This document shows, in pieces, positions 1 through 9,312 of a DNA stretch of 64,000 nt (within the stretch, counting starts at the first letter, position 1; the number at the start of each line of letters is the position of its first letter). Origin of the DNA: Vogesella oryzae (GTDB lineage: Bacteria; Pseudomonadota; Gammaproteobacteria; Burkholderiales; Chromobacteriaceae); the NCBI RefSeq assembly GCF_902829295.1, contig NZ_CADEPL010000053.1, forward strand, positions 50,839 through 114,838. Reading direction: 5' to 3'. The notes below the pieces were generated by a model. That model made no database searches and was not told the origin of the DNA. It saw only the letters and a list, made by a program, of their open reading frames with translations. The translations under genes and the position numbers were made by a program.

Positions 1-2
1 GG

Positions 3-1688
3 AGCGCACTGGACTATGTGCTGGACGGCGATGCCGAACTGCGCAGCCTGGAACAGCAACTGGCCGCCGCCGAGCACAGCGGTGACGGCCATGCCATCGG
101 CCACCTGCACGAAGAACTGGCCCGCATCGATGGCTACGCCGCGCCGTCGCGCGCCGCGCGGCTGCTGACCGGCCTCGGCTTCAGCCAGGAAGGCCAGCAA
201 CGTCCGGTGGCGGAATTTTCCGGTGGCTGGCGCATGCGTCTGAACCTGGCACAGGCGCTGATGTGCCGCTCCGATCTGTTGCTGCTGGACGAACCGACCA
301 ACCACCTCGACCTGGAAACGGTGCTGTGGCTGGAGGACTGGCTGAAAGCCTATCCGGGCACACTGCTGGTGATCTCGCACGACCGCGACTTTCTGGACAG
401 CGTGACCAGCCACATCGTGGAAGTGGCCTCGCAAACGCTGACGCTGTACACCGGCAACTACAGCCAGTTCGAGGTGATGCGCGCCGAAAAGCTGTCCCGC
501 CAGCAAGGTGCCTACGAGAAACAGCAGCGCGAGATCGCGCATCTGGAATCGTTCATTACCCGCTTCAAGGCCAAGGCCAGCAAGGCACGCCAGGCACAGA
601 GCCGCGTCAAGGCGCTGGAAAAACTGGAGCGTGTGGCGCCGGCACACGTCGCCTCGCCGTTCGACTTTCATTTCGACACCCCGGACAACCTGCCCAACCC
701 GCTGCTGCGACTGGACAGCATCAGTGTCGGTTATGGCGAACAGCCGATCCTGCAACGCATCAGCCTGTCGGTAATGGCCGGTAGCCGCATCGGCCTCTTG
801 GGCGTCAACGGTGCCGGTAAATCCACGCTGGTGAAACTGCTGGCGGCCGAGCTGAAACCCCAGACCGGCGAGTTGATCAGCGCGCAGATGCTGAAGATCG
901 GCTACTTTGCCCAGCACCAGCTGGATACGCTGCGCCCGGACGAATCACCCCTGTGGCATATGCAGAAACTGGCGCCGGACACCCGCGAGCAGGAGCTGCG
1001 CAACTTCCTCGGTGGCTTCAACTTCCGCGGCGATAACGTTACCGACCCAGTAGGACCGATGTCCGGCGGCGAAAAATCGCGACTGGCGCTGGCTTTGATC
1101 GTGTGGCAAAAGCCCAATCTGCTGCTGCTGGACGAACCGACCAACCACCTGGACCTGGAAATGCGCCATGCGCTGACCATGGCATTGCAAGATTTTGCCG
1201 GTGCACTGGTGGTGGTTTCGCACGACCGGGCATTGCTGGAAGCCACCACCGACGACTTCTGGCTGGTGGCCGATGGCACCGTCACCGCCTTTGACGGCGA
1301 TCTGGAAGACTATCGCCAATGGCGACTGGCCCAGCTGGCACAACAGGGTCAGAGCAGCACTCCTTCCAGTGGCGACGCGCAGAACGTTGGCCGCAAGGAG
1401 CAGAAGCGACAAGAAGCGGAAGCGCGGCAAAAACTGGCCGCCGCCAAAAAGCCCTTGCTGAGCAAACTTGCCAAGCTGGAAAAACAGCTGGACGCCCTGT
1501 CGCAAGAAAAAGCCGCGCTGGAAGCGTTCCTGTCATCGGAAGATGCCTACAATGACGCCAATCGCCAGCAACTGAGTAGCAGTGTCAAACGCCAGGGCGA
1601 GGTCAGCAGCCTGCTGGAAGCAGTAGAAATGGACTGGCTGGCACTGCAGGAAGAGATCGACAGCCTGGAACAGGCACACGCGCAGTAA
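3..1688 (+). CDS. yheS: ABC-F family ATPase, YheS-like (5' end outside window)
   Basis: The gene enters the window already in frame; the reading frame is open from base 3 and an internal GTG at 18 is not the true start. It carries two ABC cassettes: the first has the FSGGWRMR signature and Walker B LLLLDEPTNHLDLE, the second has Walker A GVNGAGKST, the signature MSGGEKSRL and a second LLLLDEPTNHLDLE. There are no membrane segments, and a charged coiled-coil tail follows, which is the ABC-F layout. ABC-F proteins bind the ribosome and modulate translation. The residues around the linker (ALDYV.DGD, FSGGWRMRLNLAQAL) match my recollection of E. coli YheS better than Uup or EttA. A copy of the 10-mer repeat (minus orientation) lies inside at 1386. 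Confidence 0.9.
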   Translation, partial: SALDYVLDGDAELRSLEQQLAAAEHSGDGHAIGHLHEELARIDGYAAPSRAARLLTGLGFSQEGQQRPVAEFSGGWRMRLNLAQALMCRSDLLLLDEPTNHLDLETVLWLEDWLKAYPGTLLVISHDRDFLDSVTSHIVEVASQTLTLYTGNYSQFEVMRAEKLSRQQGAYEKQQREIAHLESFITRFKAKASKARQAQSRVKALEKLERVAPAHVASPFDFHFDTPDNLPNPLLRLDSISVGYGEQPILQRISLSVMAGSRIGLLGVNGAGKSTLVKLLAAELKPQTGELISAQMLKIGYFAQHQLDTLRPDESPLWHMQKLAPDTREQELRNFLGGFNFRGDNVTDPVGPMSGGEKSRLALALIVWQKPNLLLLDEPTNHLDLEMRHALTMALQDFAGALVVVSHDRALLEATTDDFWLVADGTVTAFDGDLEDYRQWRLAQLAQQGQSSTPSSGDAQNVGRKEQKRQEAEARQKLAAAKKPLLSKLAKLEKQLDALSQEKAALEAFLSSEDAYNDANRQQLSSSVKRQGEVSSLLEAVEMDWLALQEEIDSLEQAHAQ

Positions 1689-1784
1689 GTAATTGTTCAA
1701 ACACTTGATCGTGTCTGCGGCCAACCATGACGGCAGCCGCCAAGCGGTCTACAATCCCGCCCTTGATCAGGAAGGATGCATCAC

Positions 1785-2912
1785 ATGAAAATCAGCAGCA
1801 ATTTCGATGCCGGCAGCATCGAAGTAGTTTCCGCCACCCGCTTCGATGATATCCAGCTGCGCATCCGCAAGGACAACGCCTCGGACTTTGCGCAATGGTT
1901 CTATTTCCGGCTGCAGGGTGCCGCCTACGAGACTTGCAAGCTGCGCTTTCTCAACCTGAATGAAACTGCCTACCCGAACAGCTGGGACGGCTATCAGGCC
2001 GTGGCATCCTATGACCGCGTGAACTGGTTCCGCGTGCCGACCTACGTCGACGGCAATGAGCTGGTGATCGAACATGCGCCGCTGGCCGGCAGCATCTACT
2101 ACGCCTACTTCGAACCGTACTCGCACGAGCAGCACCTGAACCTGATCGGCATGGCGCAAAGCTCCGGCCTGTGCCAGGTGTCCGACCTGGGCTCCACCGT
2201 ACAAGGCCGCGACATCAATCTGCTAACCATCGGCCACGAAGTGGAGTCAGACCTGAAAGTCTGGATCACCGCACGCCAGCACCCGGGCGAAACCATGGCC
2301 GAATGGTTTGTCGAAGGCCTGATTACCCGCTTGCTGGACACGCAGGATCCGACCTCGCGCGCGCTGCTGGACCGTGCCACCTTCTACATCGTGCCGAACA
2401 TGAACCCGGACGGCTCGGTACTGGGCAATCTGCGCACCAACGCCGCCGGCGCCAACCTGAACCGCGAATGGCTGACCCCGAGCGAGGAGACCAGCCCGGA
2501 AGTCTTCCACGTGCGCAACAAGATGCTGGAAACCGGTGTTGACCTGTTCCTCGACATCCACGGCGACGAGACCATCCCATACATCTTCGTGGCAGGCACC
2601 GAAGGCGTGCCCAGCTACGACGAGCGCATCGCGCGGCTGGAAGACAAGTTCAAGCACTTGCTGCGCTTGTCTTCGCCGGATTTCCAGGACGAGTTCGGCT
2701 ACGACAAGGATGCAGCGGGTGCGGCCAACATGAGCATGGCCACGGCCTGGGTCGGCGAACAGTTCAAGTGCCTGGCTTACACCCTGGAAATGCCGTTCAA
2801 GGACAACGACAATCTGCCGGATGACGACTACGGCTGGAACGGGCAGCGTAGCCTGCGCCTAGGCGAGGCCACCGTCAGCGCCATTTATGGCGTGCTGCAA
2901 GAACTGCGTTGA
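1785..2912 (+). CDS. M14-family zinc carboxypeptidase (cytosolic carboxypeptidase type)
   Basis: A 375-residue protein with no signal peptide. An N-terminal beta-rich domain (about residues 1-115) precedes the M14 peptidase domain. Zinc ligands are visible as the H and E of ARQHPGETMAEW and the later H of LDIHGDE; NLNREW supplies the substrate-binding N/R pair, and the E of YTLEMPFK is the expected catalytic glutamate. This two-domain form resembles bacterial relatives of cytosolic carboxypeptidases that trim C-terminal residues; the substrate is unknown. I chose ATG 1785 over 1776 because AGGAAGG at 1769-1775 sits 9 bases before 1785 but touches 1776. Preceded by an intergenic copy of the 10-mer repeat (1716) and followed by a strong terminator. 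Confidence 0.85.
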   Translation: MKISSNFDAGSIEVVSATRFDDIQLRIRKDNASDFAQWFYFRLQGAAYETCKLRFLNLNETAYPNSWDGYQAVASYDRVNWFRVPTYVDGNELVIEHAPLAGSIYYAYFEPYSHEQHLNLIGMAQSSGLCQVSDLGSTVQGRDINLLTIGHEVESDLKVWITARQHPGETMAEWFVEGLITRLLDTQDPTSRALLDRATFYIVPNMNPDGSVLGNLRTNAAGANLNREWLTPSEETSPEVFHVRNKMLETGVDLFLDIHGDETIPYIFVAGTEGVPSYDERIARLEDKFKHLLRLSSPDFQDEFGYDKDAAGAANMSMATAWVGEQFKCLAYTLEMPFKDNDNLPDDDYGWNGQRSLRLGEATVSAIYGVLQELR

Positions 2913-2930
2913 TTGCATCGCGCCAAACAG

Positions 2931-2966
2931 AACGCCGGCAGCCAAATGGCTTGCCGGCGTTTTTTG
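2931..2966 (+). terminator. Rho-independent terminator after the M14 peptidase gene
   Basis: Arms AACGCCGGCA and TGCCGGCGTT pair perfectly (10 bp) around an inner GCC-AAAT-GGC stem, followed by a run of T. It lies between convergent genes. Confidence 0.9.
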
Positions 2967-2979
2967 TAGCGAGTGGCGA

Positions 2980-4626
2980 CTAATTCGACTTGATCAGATC
3001 AATCTCGACATGACACCAGTCCACCCCTTTTTCCAGCACCCGTCCAAGACGGATCTGGAAGGCTTTGCCCTTGGCGCGCATTTCCAGCTCGCGCCCTGCG
3101 GCATATGAACTGACCGACAGCAGCAAGGTATTCAGCTTTTTGTCTTCGCGCACAAACGGCACGAACAAGGCGATCTCGCCCTTGTTCCAGATCAGCTCCG
3201 CGGGCAGCACACTGTCTGGCGGCACACCGTCACTACGATGCAATGACGCCGCCACCGGCCGGCTGGACAGCACCTGAATCCCGAGGTAGACACGCTCGGC
3301 TTCCGGGCGCTGCAGACGACGGATCAGGCCCAGCGTCCAGTTCTGCTCTTCCGCCTCGCGAAATGCCATCAAGCCACCTAGCGCTACCCATTCGTTGCCG
3401 TGCGATGGCAGGTTGACACCAATACCGGTGGCGCTCTTGTTATCCAGCTCCCAAAACGGAAATACCGATGGCGGCTGCACCTGACTGTAAACGTTCTTTT
3501 CACGACGACGACTGCTGACGAAGCCGTACACGCGATACTGTTCTTCCTCTCCATCCTGAGCATAAGACATTTGCCGGGCCGCATCATCGGCGTCACGGAC
3601 CAACCTGTGGACTACCGCCAGGCGGTGCGCCACTTCCACCTGCTGGCATCCGCTGCGCACCCGTTCGGCACGCTGGTAATGGAACGGCCGCTCAGCCCAC
3701 TCTCGCGCCAGATAGCGCAACAGCGTGGTCTCGCTAGTGGTCATCATCAGACCCTTGAGTTCCAGCGGCAATACGCCCGACTCACAGACCACTTGCCAGC
3801 GGTCGATCTGCTCGATGATGTCCGCCGTATTCCAGAACCGCAGATTGCCCGGCATATCCAGCTGCCGAACCCGGCTTGGCGGCATGCCCTGGTCCAGGTC
3901 GATAACAAAGCTTGGATAGTCGCTGGCATTGCGCCGCAGCGTCGCCCGGTTGGACACCAGCAGCGCCAGCTGGTGTCCAAGCGAAACTTGCCGCGCCGAC
4001 AAGTTGCCGCTGGACAGCACGGCCACCAGCAGCAGGGACAGATACAAATCGTGAACCGTAGTCACGGTTCCATTCTTGAACAACTCGACAGGGCGTGCAT
4101 CCAGCCCCAGTTGCTCGGCACGGGCAAACAACTGGTTTACGGTTTCCCAGAATACGCTGTCCGGCAATGCATGCCGGTAGTACTGCCACAATGCCTGCTC
4201 GGACAGGTAATGCATCATGCGGGCAATTGCCAGCAGCAGGTTATCGCCCATCTGGCGAGTTTCTTCAGCATCCAGCGCCAGAAAGCGCTGATAGGCCGCC
4301 ACGACTTGCCGGCCATATGAACGGATACGACTGCGCAGCTGCTCTTCCAGTACCTTGGGCAAACGACCGTTCAACAGGTACTGCGCCCCCAGCTGCTGAT
4401 GCTGTTGTGAAGCCAGTTCATCTAATGCCAGCAAGGCCGCCAGGGTTTGTGGCGCCAGGCTTTCACCGTGCAGATTGTACTGCCCAAGCAGATCCACAAC
4501 TTTCTGATGCGCGCCGGCACCGTACTCCTGCACAGTCTCGCCATACCATGCCGCAGCGGCAGCGGCATCATCGAGTGGCTGGGCTTTCTTCTTGCTGCCA
4601 AAAGACAAAAAATCTAGCTTAACCAT
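2980..4626 (-). CDS. Uncharacterised 548-residue protein with PilZ-like C-terminal motif
   Basis: I do not recognise a named family. The N-terminal two thirds looks helical and soluble, with an alanine run near residues 22-27 and no signal peptide or membrane span. Around residues 375-410 there is an arginine-rich patch (SSRRREKN) followed about 20 residues later by NKSATG, which resembles the RxxxR...(D/N)xSxxG signature of PilZ domains that bind cyclic di-GMP. The rest of the C-terminus (residues 410-548) could be a beta-barrel of that kind. If correct, this is a cytoplasmic c-di-GMP receptor of unknown output. It stands alone between two bidirectional-type terminators. PilZ assignment is inference from one motif. 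Confidence 0.6.
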   Translation of the reverse strand: MVKLDFLSFGSKKKAQPLDDAAAAAAWYGETVQEYGAGAHQKVVDLLGQYNLHGESLAPQTLAALLALDELASQQHQQLGAQYLLNGRLPKVLEEQLRSRIRSYGRQVVAAYQRFLALDAEETRQMGDNLLLAIARMMHYLSEQALWQYYRHALPDSVFWETVNQLFARAEQLGLDARPVELFKNGTVTTVHDLYLSLLLVAVLSSGNLSARQVSLGHQLALLVSNRATLRRNASDYPSFVIDLDQGMPPSRVRQLDMPGNLRFWNTADIIEQIDRWQVVCESGVLPLELKGLMMTTSETTLLRYLAREWAERPFHYQRAERVRSGCQQVEVAHRLAVVHRLVRDADDAARQMSYAQDGEEEQYRVYGFVSSRRREKNVYSQVQPPSVFPFWELDNKSATGIGVNLPSHGNEWVALGGLMAFREAEEQNWTLGLIRRLQRPEAERVYLGIQVLSSRPVAASLHRSDGVPPDSVLPAELIWNKGEIALFVPFVREDKKLNTLLLSVSSYAAGRELEMRAKGKAFQIRLGRVLEKGVDWCHVEIDLIKSN

Positions 4627-4722
4627 TTATCATTATCTCGAAAGCGAAACCGGCACATAACCAGCAGGACTAATATTGTCCAGCCAGTATAGTGCAGACA
4701 CGTTATCGCTGTGACCAAAAAC

Positions 4723-4750
4723 AAAACGCCATGCTAATGCATGGCGTTTT
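4723..4750. terminator. Terminator, mainly for the H-NS gene
   Basis: A 12-bp perfect stem, AAAACGCCATGC / GCATGGCGTTTT, with a TAAT loop. On the minus strand, after the H-NS stop, it is followed by a T-rich tract (TTTTGTTTTT), so it ends that transcript. Confidence 0.9.
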
Positions 4751-4770
4751 ATATACGGCCCAAGAAGGAC

Positions 4771-5094
4771 TTACTTGATCAGCAGTTCTTCCAGTGTGCG
4801 ACCGGCATCCAGCCAGGTAACCACCCACAGCGGCTTACGTCCACGACCCGTCCAAGAAAGTGAAGCATCGTCAGGATGGCGATATTTGGCATCTACCGGC
4901 TTGCGCGCAGTAGTAGCAACTGCTTTTACCGATTTATTCGCCAGCTCCTGCAGATCCAGTCCATGAGTACGAATCAGCTCCATCACCTGCTTAGCAGCTT
5001 TTGCTTTTTCTTCGCTTTCACGGCGACGAATTTCCGCGTCAACATCAGTACGCAATTGCAGCAGCGCCGAAAAATCCAGAGTCGACAAATCCAT
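4771..5094 (-). CDS. H-NS family nucleoid-associated DNA-binding protein
   Basis: A 107-residue protein, the usual length of betaproteobacterial H-NS/MvaT-type short forms (for example BpH3, HvrA-like). The N-terminal half (residues 1-50) is a charged oligomerisation helix (VDAEIRRRESEEKAKAAKQ). The C-terminal domain has the core YRHPDDASLSWTGRGRKPLW, in which TGRGRKP is the AT-hook-like loop that enters the DNA minor groove. It silences AT-rich and horizontally acquired DNA. It stands alone with its own terminator, which suits an abundant monocistronic regulator. Confidence 0.93.
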   Translation of the reverse strand: MDLSTLDFSALLQLRTDVDAEIRRRESEEKAKAAKQVMELIRTHGLDLQELANKSVKAVATTARKPVDAKYRHPDDASLSWTGRGRKPLWVVTWLDAGRTLEELLIK

Positions 5095-5188
5095 TTGATC
5101 ACCATTGGCTTTAGAGTTTTGATTTTCGAAAATTAGCCCTTATTCAAAAAGCCGTCAAGCCTATTTATCAAAACTGTCGTCTAGCAAT

Positions 5189-6193
5189 TCAATCCGCATC
5201 TGGAAAAGAATAAGGCAATGGTAGCTGCTCAATCTTCGCAAGCACTCCTGATGCCAGTTTGGGGTTATCGTCCCAAGCCATCGCCTGCATCACCAACAGG
5301 CACTCATTTTCTCCATCCAGCAATGGTACCGTCAAAACAATGCGGCCAATGGCTTGCTCCCCGGTACTGGCGGCCAGCAATGCATCCCCTTCATTTACAT
5401 GCCCCCCACTAATACGGGCACGGTAAAGACGGCGTTTGACCTTACCAAGGTACTGCGTGCGCGCAACAATCTCCTGCCCGGGATAGCAACCCTTTTTAAA
5501 GCTGACACCGCCTAGCAAATCAAGATTGGCCATTTGAGGGACAAACTCCTCATAAGTTGCCTTGCTCACCCAAGGTAAACCAGCCTGTATAAACACCCAA
5601 TCCCAGGCCTGGCTCCCCACCGCCCGATGCTTCGTCTGCCACTTTGCCAATTCGCTGGCAGGGTCCTCAGTCAAAACAATGCTGACATTAGGGGAAATGG
5701 CAGCCACGAGATTTTCATCACATTGCAATTCTCGCTGCGGCAACACACCATGACAGGCAGTTGCCTGCATGACGCCAAATGCCAGCATCGAACTATCGAC
5801 GCATTCGATTTTTACTTTTGACCGCAGCACAAACATCGACAAACGTTTCCTGAATGTTTCTGCGATATCATTGCGCAGCAACAAATGGAAAACGCCGGCA
5901 CTACCAAACAGCAGAAAACTTGCCTGCATGCGCCCCTTGGCTGTGGAATAACTACCCCAGCTCACGCCGTTTTCTGCCACGGCGGCCACATCACAAGAAA
6001 ACTGCCCCTGCAGAAAAGTAGTGGCATCGTCTCCGGAAACCCGCAAAATGGAGAACTTGCTGAGCCAGCTATAGGCGATACCGTCGGTTACTGCGGCCAA
6101 CTGCCCAGCATAATCTGGCATGCTCAATTCGCCATTTTCGCTGACCGTTGCCTGATTACGTTGCAACCAGTCGGTAATTAATTGTTGCTGCAT
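5189..6193 (-). CDS. ygfZ: Folate-binding YgfZ/GcvT-like protein
   Basis: A 334-residue member of the YgfZ family, paralogous to the glycine-cleavage T protein. The diagnostic motif KGCYPGQEIVAR with its conserved cysteine is present near residue 228. YgfZ proteins bind tetrahydrofolate and help assemble or repair Fe-S clusters, for example in the tRNA methylthiotransferase MiaB. The frame is open further upstream, but ATG 6193 follows AGAGGTC at a good distance and gives the family's usual N-terminus. It is divergent from the EamA exporter gene. A 10-mer repeat copy lies at 6092. Confidence 0.9.
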   Translation of the reverse strand: MQQQLITDWLQRNQATVSENGELSMPDYAGQLAAVTDGIAYSWLSKFSILRVSGDDATTFLQGQFSCDVAAVAENGVSWGSYSTAKGRMQASFLLFGSAGVFHLLLRNDIAETFRKRLSMFVLRSKVKIECVDSSMLAFGVMQATACHGVLPQRELQCDENLVAAISPNVSIVLTEDPASELAKWQTKHRAVGSQAWDWVFIQAGLPWVSKATYEEFVPQMANLDLLGGVSFKKGCYPGQEIVARTQYLGKVKRRLYRARISGGHVNEGDALLAASTGEQAIGRIVLTVPLLDGENECLLVMQAMAWDDNPKLASGVLAKIEQLPLPYSFPDAD

Positions 6194-6307
6194 AATTTGA
6201 CCTCTTGCTCTGCCGCCCAAGCAGCATGATATGAAACATAAGCCGGTTGCTTGACTGTATCGCTGCACAGCAGGGATAGTGTCGACCCCGCACTGATACT
6301 GAATGCA

Positions 6308-7174
6308 ATGAAGCAGCAACCGCTTTTTTCGGCTTTCTTAGCCATTTTACTGTGGGCCACCCTAGCCAGCCTTGGCGTTTTCACTCAACGACTTCCGCCG
6401 TTTCTGGTCACAGCTATTGCGCTAGGCATCGGCAGCTTGCTGTCTATCCGCCATTACCGGCAATGGCGCGTCCCTTTCAAAGTTCTCGCCACAGGAGTGG
6501 TCGGCATTTTCGGCTATCACGCGTTGATATTCACCGCATTCCGCACCGCGCCGCCACTGGAGGCCAACTTGCTGAATTATCTGTGGCCACTGCTACTGGT
6601 ACTACTCAGTCCATTATTTCGCTTGGGCAACTTACAATGGCAACATCTCGTTGCCTCCATTGCCGGCTTTTGCGGAGCTGTCCTGATTGTCACGCAAGGT
6701 AAATTGCAGGTACCGGCCACACTTCCCAGTGGCTATCTGTTTGCCATCGCAGCAGCATTAACCTGGTCATGCTACAGCCTGCTACTACGCAAGCTACCCA
6801 GCTTCCCCAATAGCGTAGTCGGCTTCTTCTGCTTGCTGTCAGCAATTCTTGCCGGCATCTGCCATTGCTTATTCGAACCTTCCGTCACCCCGAATACAAG
6901 CGAATGGCTGGCGCTACTGATCATCGGAATCGGCCCATTAGGCATGGCGTTTTTCCTGTGGGATAAAGCAATGAAGCAAGCAGACCCTCGCCAAGTAGGC
7001 GTGCTGGCCTACCTCACCCCCTTGCTGTCCACGCTCCTGCTTGCGCTGAGCGGGCTAGGCGAGATGACTAGCACCAGCTGGCTGGCCGGCGCACTCATAC
7101 TCGGCGGCGCAACCATCGGCAGTCTGAAACTCAAACCGCGCCAACGGCTAACCACACTGCCCACTAGTCAGTAA
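6308..7174 (+). CDS. EamA/DMT-family permease
   Basis: A 288-residue, strongly hydrophobic protein with about ten membrane helices arranged as two EamA repeats. This is the layout of drug/metabolite exporters such as YddG or RhtA. The second repeat shows the usual end-of-domain features (GPLGMAFFLWDKAMKQADP, LAYLTPLLSTLLLA). The substrate cannot be read from the sequence, but amino acids or other small metabolites are typical. ATG 6308 has no strong ribosome site; an upstream in-frame start at 6251 would add hydrophilic residues before the first helix, so 6308 is preferred. Confidence 0.85.
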   Translation: MKQQPLFSAFLAILLWATLASLGVFTQRLPPFLVTAIALGIGSLLSIRHYRQWRVPFKVLATGVVGIFGYHALIFTAFRTAPPLEANLLNYLWPLLLVLLSPLFRLGNLQWQHLVASIAGFCGAVLIVTQGKLQVPATLPSGYLFAIAAALTWSCYSLLLRKLPSFPNSVVGFFCLLSAILAGICHCLFEPSVTPNTSEWLALLIIGIGPLGMAFFLWDKAMKQADPRQVGVLAYLTPLLSTLLLALSGLGEMTSTSWLAGALILGGATIGSLKLKPRQRLTTLPTSQ

Positions 7175-7225
7175 TACGGATTCAATCCTTGGAGGCGACA
7201 GAATAGCGTCCAGAGAGCAACACCA

Positions 7226-7246
7226 ACGCGGCCAACCTGGCCGCGT
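7226..7246 (+). terminator. Hairpin terminator containing a repeat variant
   Basis: ACGCGGCCA-ACC-TGGCCGCGT forms a perfect 9-bp stem with a 3-base loop, just after the EamA gene. Its left arm is a one-base variant of the window-wide repeat (CGCGGCCAACC). The T-tract is weak. Confidence 0.6.
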
Positions 7247-7303
7247 GTCGTTTGAGCATTCTAATGATTTACAAACAGAACAAACACTGCAGTCACTACA
7301 GGG

Positions 7304-7744
7304 TTATTTACCCTGGTGATGATAGACACGCTGTACACCGCGCACTGCATGTAACGGCACGGTAGACAAGCGAGTAGAAGCGAAATGATGGATTTGACGC
7401 GAAGCACGGCTGGCAATCAGGCAACCGGACAAGCCGGCCTCCAGCGGCATGAAACAGGGCAAGACCTGTCGCGGCAAAACTGCAGTGTACTGTTGCCAGC
7501 TTTTCTGTTGCCGCCCCAGCCAGCGCTCGCCGAGCACCTGCAGATCATGATGCATATCCGCCGAGGCCCGTAACAGCGACGCGCCAGATGTCAGGGAGCT
7601 TTCCAGCTGCGATGACAAATGCTGGCGACTTCCAAATAATGGTTGCACGCGCCATAGCTGCTGCCAGTAATCACCATTAGCATCCAGCCAGCGCTGCTGG
7701 GCGCTCTGAAAAACATCCAGGTACTGCTGCAGCACATTTGCCAT
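7304..7744 (-). CDS. Small phasin-like or hypothetical protein
   Basis: A 146-residue soluble protein with an amphipathic, helix-rich N-terminus (LQQYLDVFQSAQQRWLDANGDYWQQLW) and many aromatic residues. The pattern recalls phasins, which coat polyhydroxyalkanoate granules, but I see no decisive motif and the match is weak. The start is well supported: GAGGAGG lies about 6 bases before ATG 7744. The C-terminus is basic (VRGVQRVYHHQGK). It is followed 52 bases upstream by the LysR gene on the same strand, so the two may be co-transcribed. Confidence 0.5.
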   Translation of the reverse strand: MANVLQQYLDVFQSAQQRWLDANGDYWQQLWRVQPLFGSRQHLSSQLESSLTSGASLLRASADMHHDLQVLGERWLGRQQKSWQQYTAVLPRQVLPCFMPLEAGLSGCLIASRASRQIHHFASTRLSTVPLHAVRGVQRVYHHQGK

Positions 7745-7796
7745 AGCGCCTCCTCTTGCCTACACATTCGCCATTCCAATGCAGCAACACCGATTG

Positions 7797-8690
7797 CTAC
7801 AGTTCTGGCACCCTAATCTGCCACACCGGCTCCAGCTCGCCTACCAGCGCCTGCAGCACAGGATCTGCAGCCTTGTCGGCCGCAAAGACAAATTGCAATT
7901 CCGCCGTTTTAACCAGGTCCGGCCACAGCTCCAACTCTCCCGCAGCCTCGGCAGCCAGCGCATCCTCTTCCCGTAGCAGTGCGATACCGACCCCGGCTTT
8001 AATCAACTCCATCGAGGTCAGAAAGTAGTCGCTTTCGGCCACTTTCTTCGGCGAAATGTTCAGTTCACGCCACAATTCGCTGACGATCTTGGACAAGCTG
8101 GAAAACTGCGACACACCAACCCAAGGCAAGCGTCCAAGCTCCTTTGGATTGTCGACTTGCACGCGGGACAACCAGCCAAGCGGCATGGCGACGCGCAGCC
8201 GCATATTGTCGAGCAGGACCGTATGCACGTTTGCATACGGGTTCTTGCCCAGATAAAAACCGCCATCCAGTTCCTTCTTGCGCACGGCGTTGAGAACATC
8301 GCCGGTAACGCCCTGATGGAGGCAGATTTCAAGCAAAGGATAACGCTCGGTCAGGCGTGCCACCCAGGGGCCGATCCGCAGCAGCGCTGGCATCAGGGTA
8401 ATACCCAGCTGAGCCTTGCCAGTAAGCTGTCCTTTCAGGCTGCGCGCCTGGTTCAGCAGCTGTTTGGCAGCGGCAAGAATCTCCTGGGCTTGCGGCAGCA
8501 GTTCCTGCCCTGCTCTGGTCAACACCACACCACCTGCGGTGCGTTCGAACAGCGGCATGCCAACCTCTTCCTCCACCGCCTTGATCTGGGCGGTCACTGC
8601 TGGTTGTGACAAATGCAGTACTTCAGCGGCCTGAGTCAGGTGCCCTTGCTGGGCCACGGTGACAAAGGTTCTCAGCTGATAGATTTCCAT
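7797..8690 (-). CDS. LysR-family transcriptional regulator
   Basis: A 297-residue protein of standard LysR length. The N-terminal helix-turn-helix (residues 1-60: MEIYQLRTFVTVAQQGHLTQAAEVLHLSQPAVTAQIKAVEEEVG) is typical, followed by a linker helix and a periplasmic-binding-protein-like effector domain. It is divergent from the DUF485-actP-acs genes across a 313-base region, so control of acetate uptake is a reasonable inference. The effector is unknown. The downstream phasin-like gene may be in the same transcript. Confidence 0.88.
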   Translation of the reverse strand: MEIYQLRTFVTVAQQGHLTQAAEVLHLSQPAVTAQIKAVEEEVGMPLFERTAGGVVLTRAGQELLPQAQEILAAAKQLLNQARSLKGQLTGKAQLGITLMPALLRIGPWVARLTERYPLLEICLHQGVTGDVLNAVRKKELDGGFYLGKNPYANVHTVLLDNMRLRVAMPLGWLSRVQVDNPKELGRLPWVGVSQFSSLSKIVSELWRELNISPKKVAESDYFLTSMELIKAGVGIALLREEDALAAEAAGELELWPDLVKTAELQFVFAADKAADPVLQALVGELEPVWQIRVPEL

Positions 8691-9003
8691 CCTGCTACCA
8701 CCCTCCCGATGGGGCCTGCCTATATGTGGCGGCCTGCCAAATTATTGACACCCATTCTGTACAAGCCACCGGTTCGCGAAAAGGGAAACTACACAATATC
8801 TGGATAAGATTCACTTATACGCGGCATAAATAAAGCAAATGCTCGACTGCAAGCAATTGAATTTGCATCATTTTTTTGACGCGACAGACCAAACGTTATC
8901 CGCCACATCAAAAAAAACGATTAGCCCGACACTTTCCTGCGTCTTAATTTCCCAGCACGCGATCAAGGTCTTTCGGCCTGTCGCGATGACAAAGGAGGAA
9001 ACA
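8691..9003. promoter_or_regulatory. Divergent control region between the LysR gene and the actP operon
   Basis: This 313-base gap is AT-rich compared with its surroundings, with a T-run at 8871-8877 and an A-run near 8910. An inverted repeat GCAAAT (8835-8840) / ATTTGC (8861-8866) separated by 20 bases is a possible regulator site. TTGACA occurs at 8745-8750, but no matching -10 box lies at a good distance, so I do not assign a promoter. A strong ribosome site (AAAGGAGGAA) ends the region. Confidence 0.4.
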
Positions 9004-9312
9004 ATGAACGAGGACATCCTGCAACGGGTGCAAGCCAATCCGAAGTTCGCAGAACTGGTACACAAGAAAACCAGCTTCGGATGGCTGCTCAGCATCATCA
9101 TGCTGGCAATCTACTACGGTTTCATTCTGGTACTTGCCTTCTCCCCGGCCACACTTGGCGCCTCGCTTTCTGGCGGCGTGACTACCGTTGGCATCCCTGT
9201 CGGCATTGCCATCATCCTGTCGGCCTTTGTACTGACCGGCATCTATGTACGCAAAGCCAACACCGAGTTCGATGAACTCACCCAACAGATCGTTGAGGAG
9301 GCAAAGCAATGA
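9004..9312 (+). CDS. DUF485-family inner-membrane protein
   Basis: A 102-residue protein with two membrane helices (about residues 26-46 and 62-82) and charged ends. DUF485 (YjcH-type) proteins are encoded directly before ActP in many proteobacteria and probably help the symporter. An excellent ribosome site, AAAGGAGGAA, lies just before ATG 9004. Its stop overlaps the actP start (ATGA at 9309-9312), so translation is coupled. Confidence 0.93.
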   Translation: MNEDILQRVQANPKFAELVHKKTSFGWLLSIIMLAIYYGFILVLAFSPATLGASLSGGVTTVGIPVGIAIILSAFVLTGIYVRKANTEFDELTQQIVEEAKQ

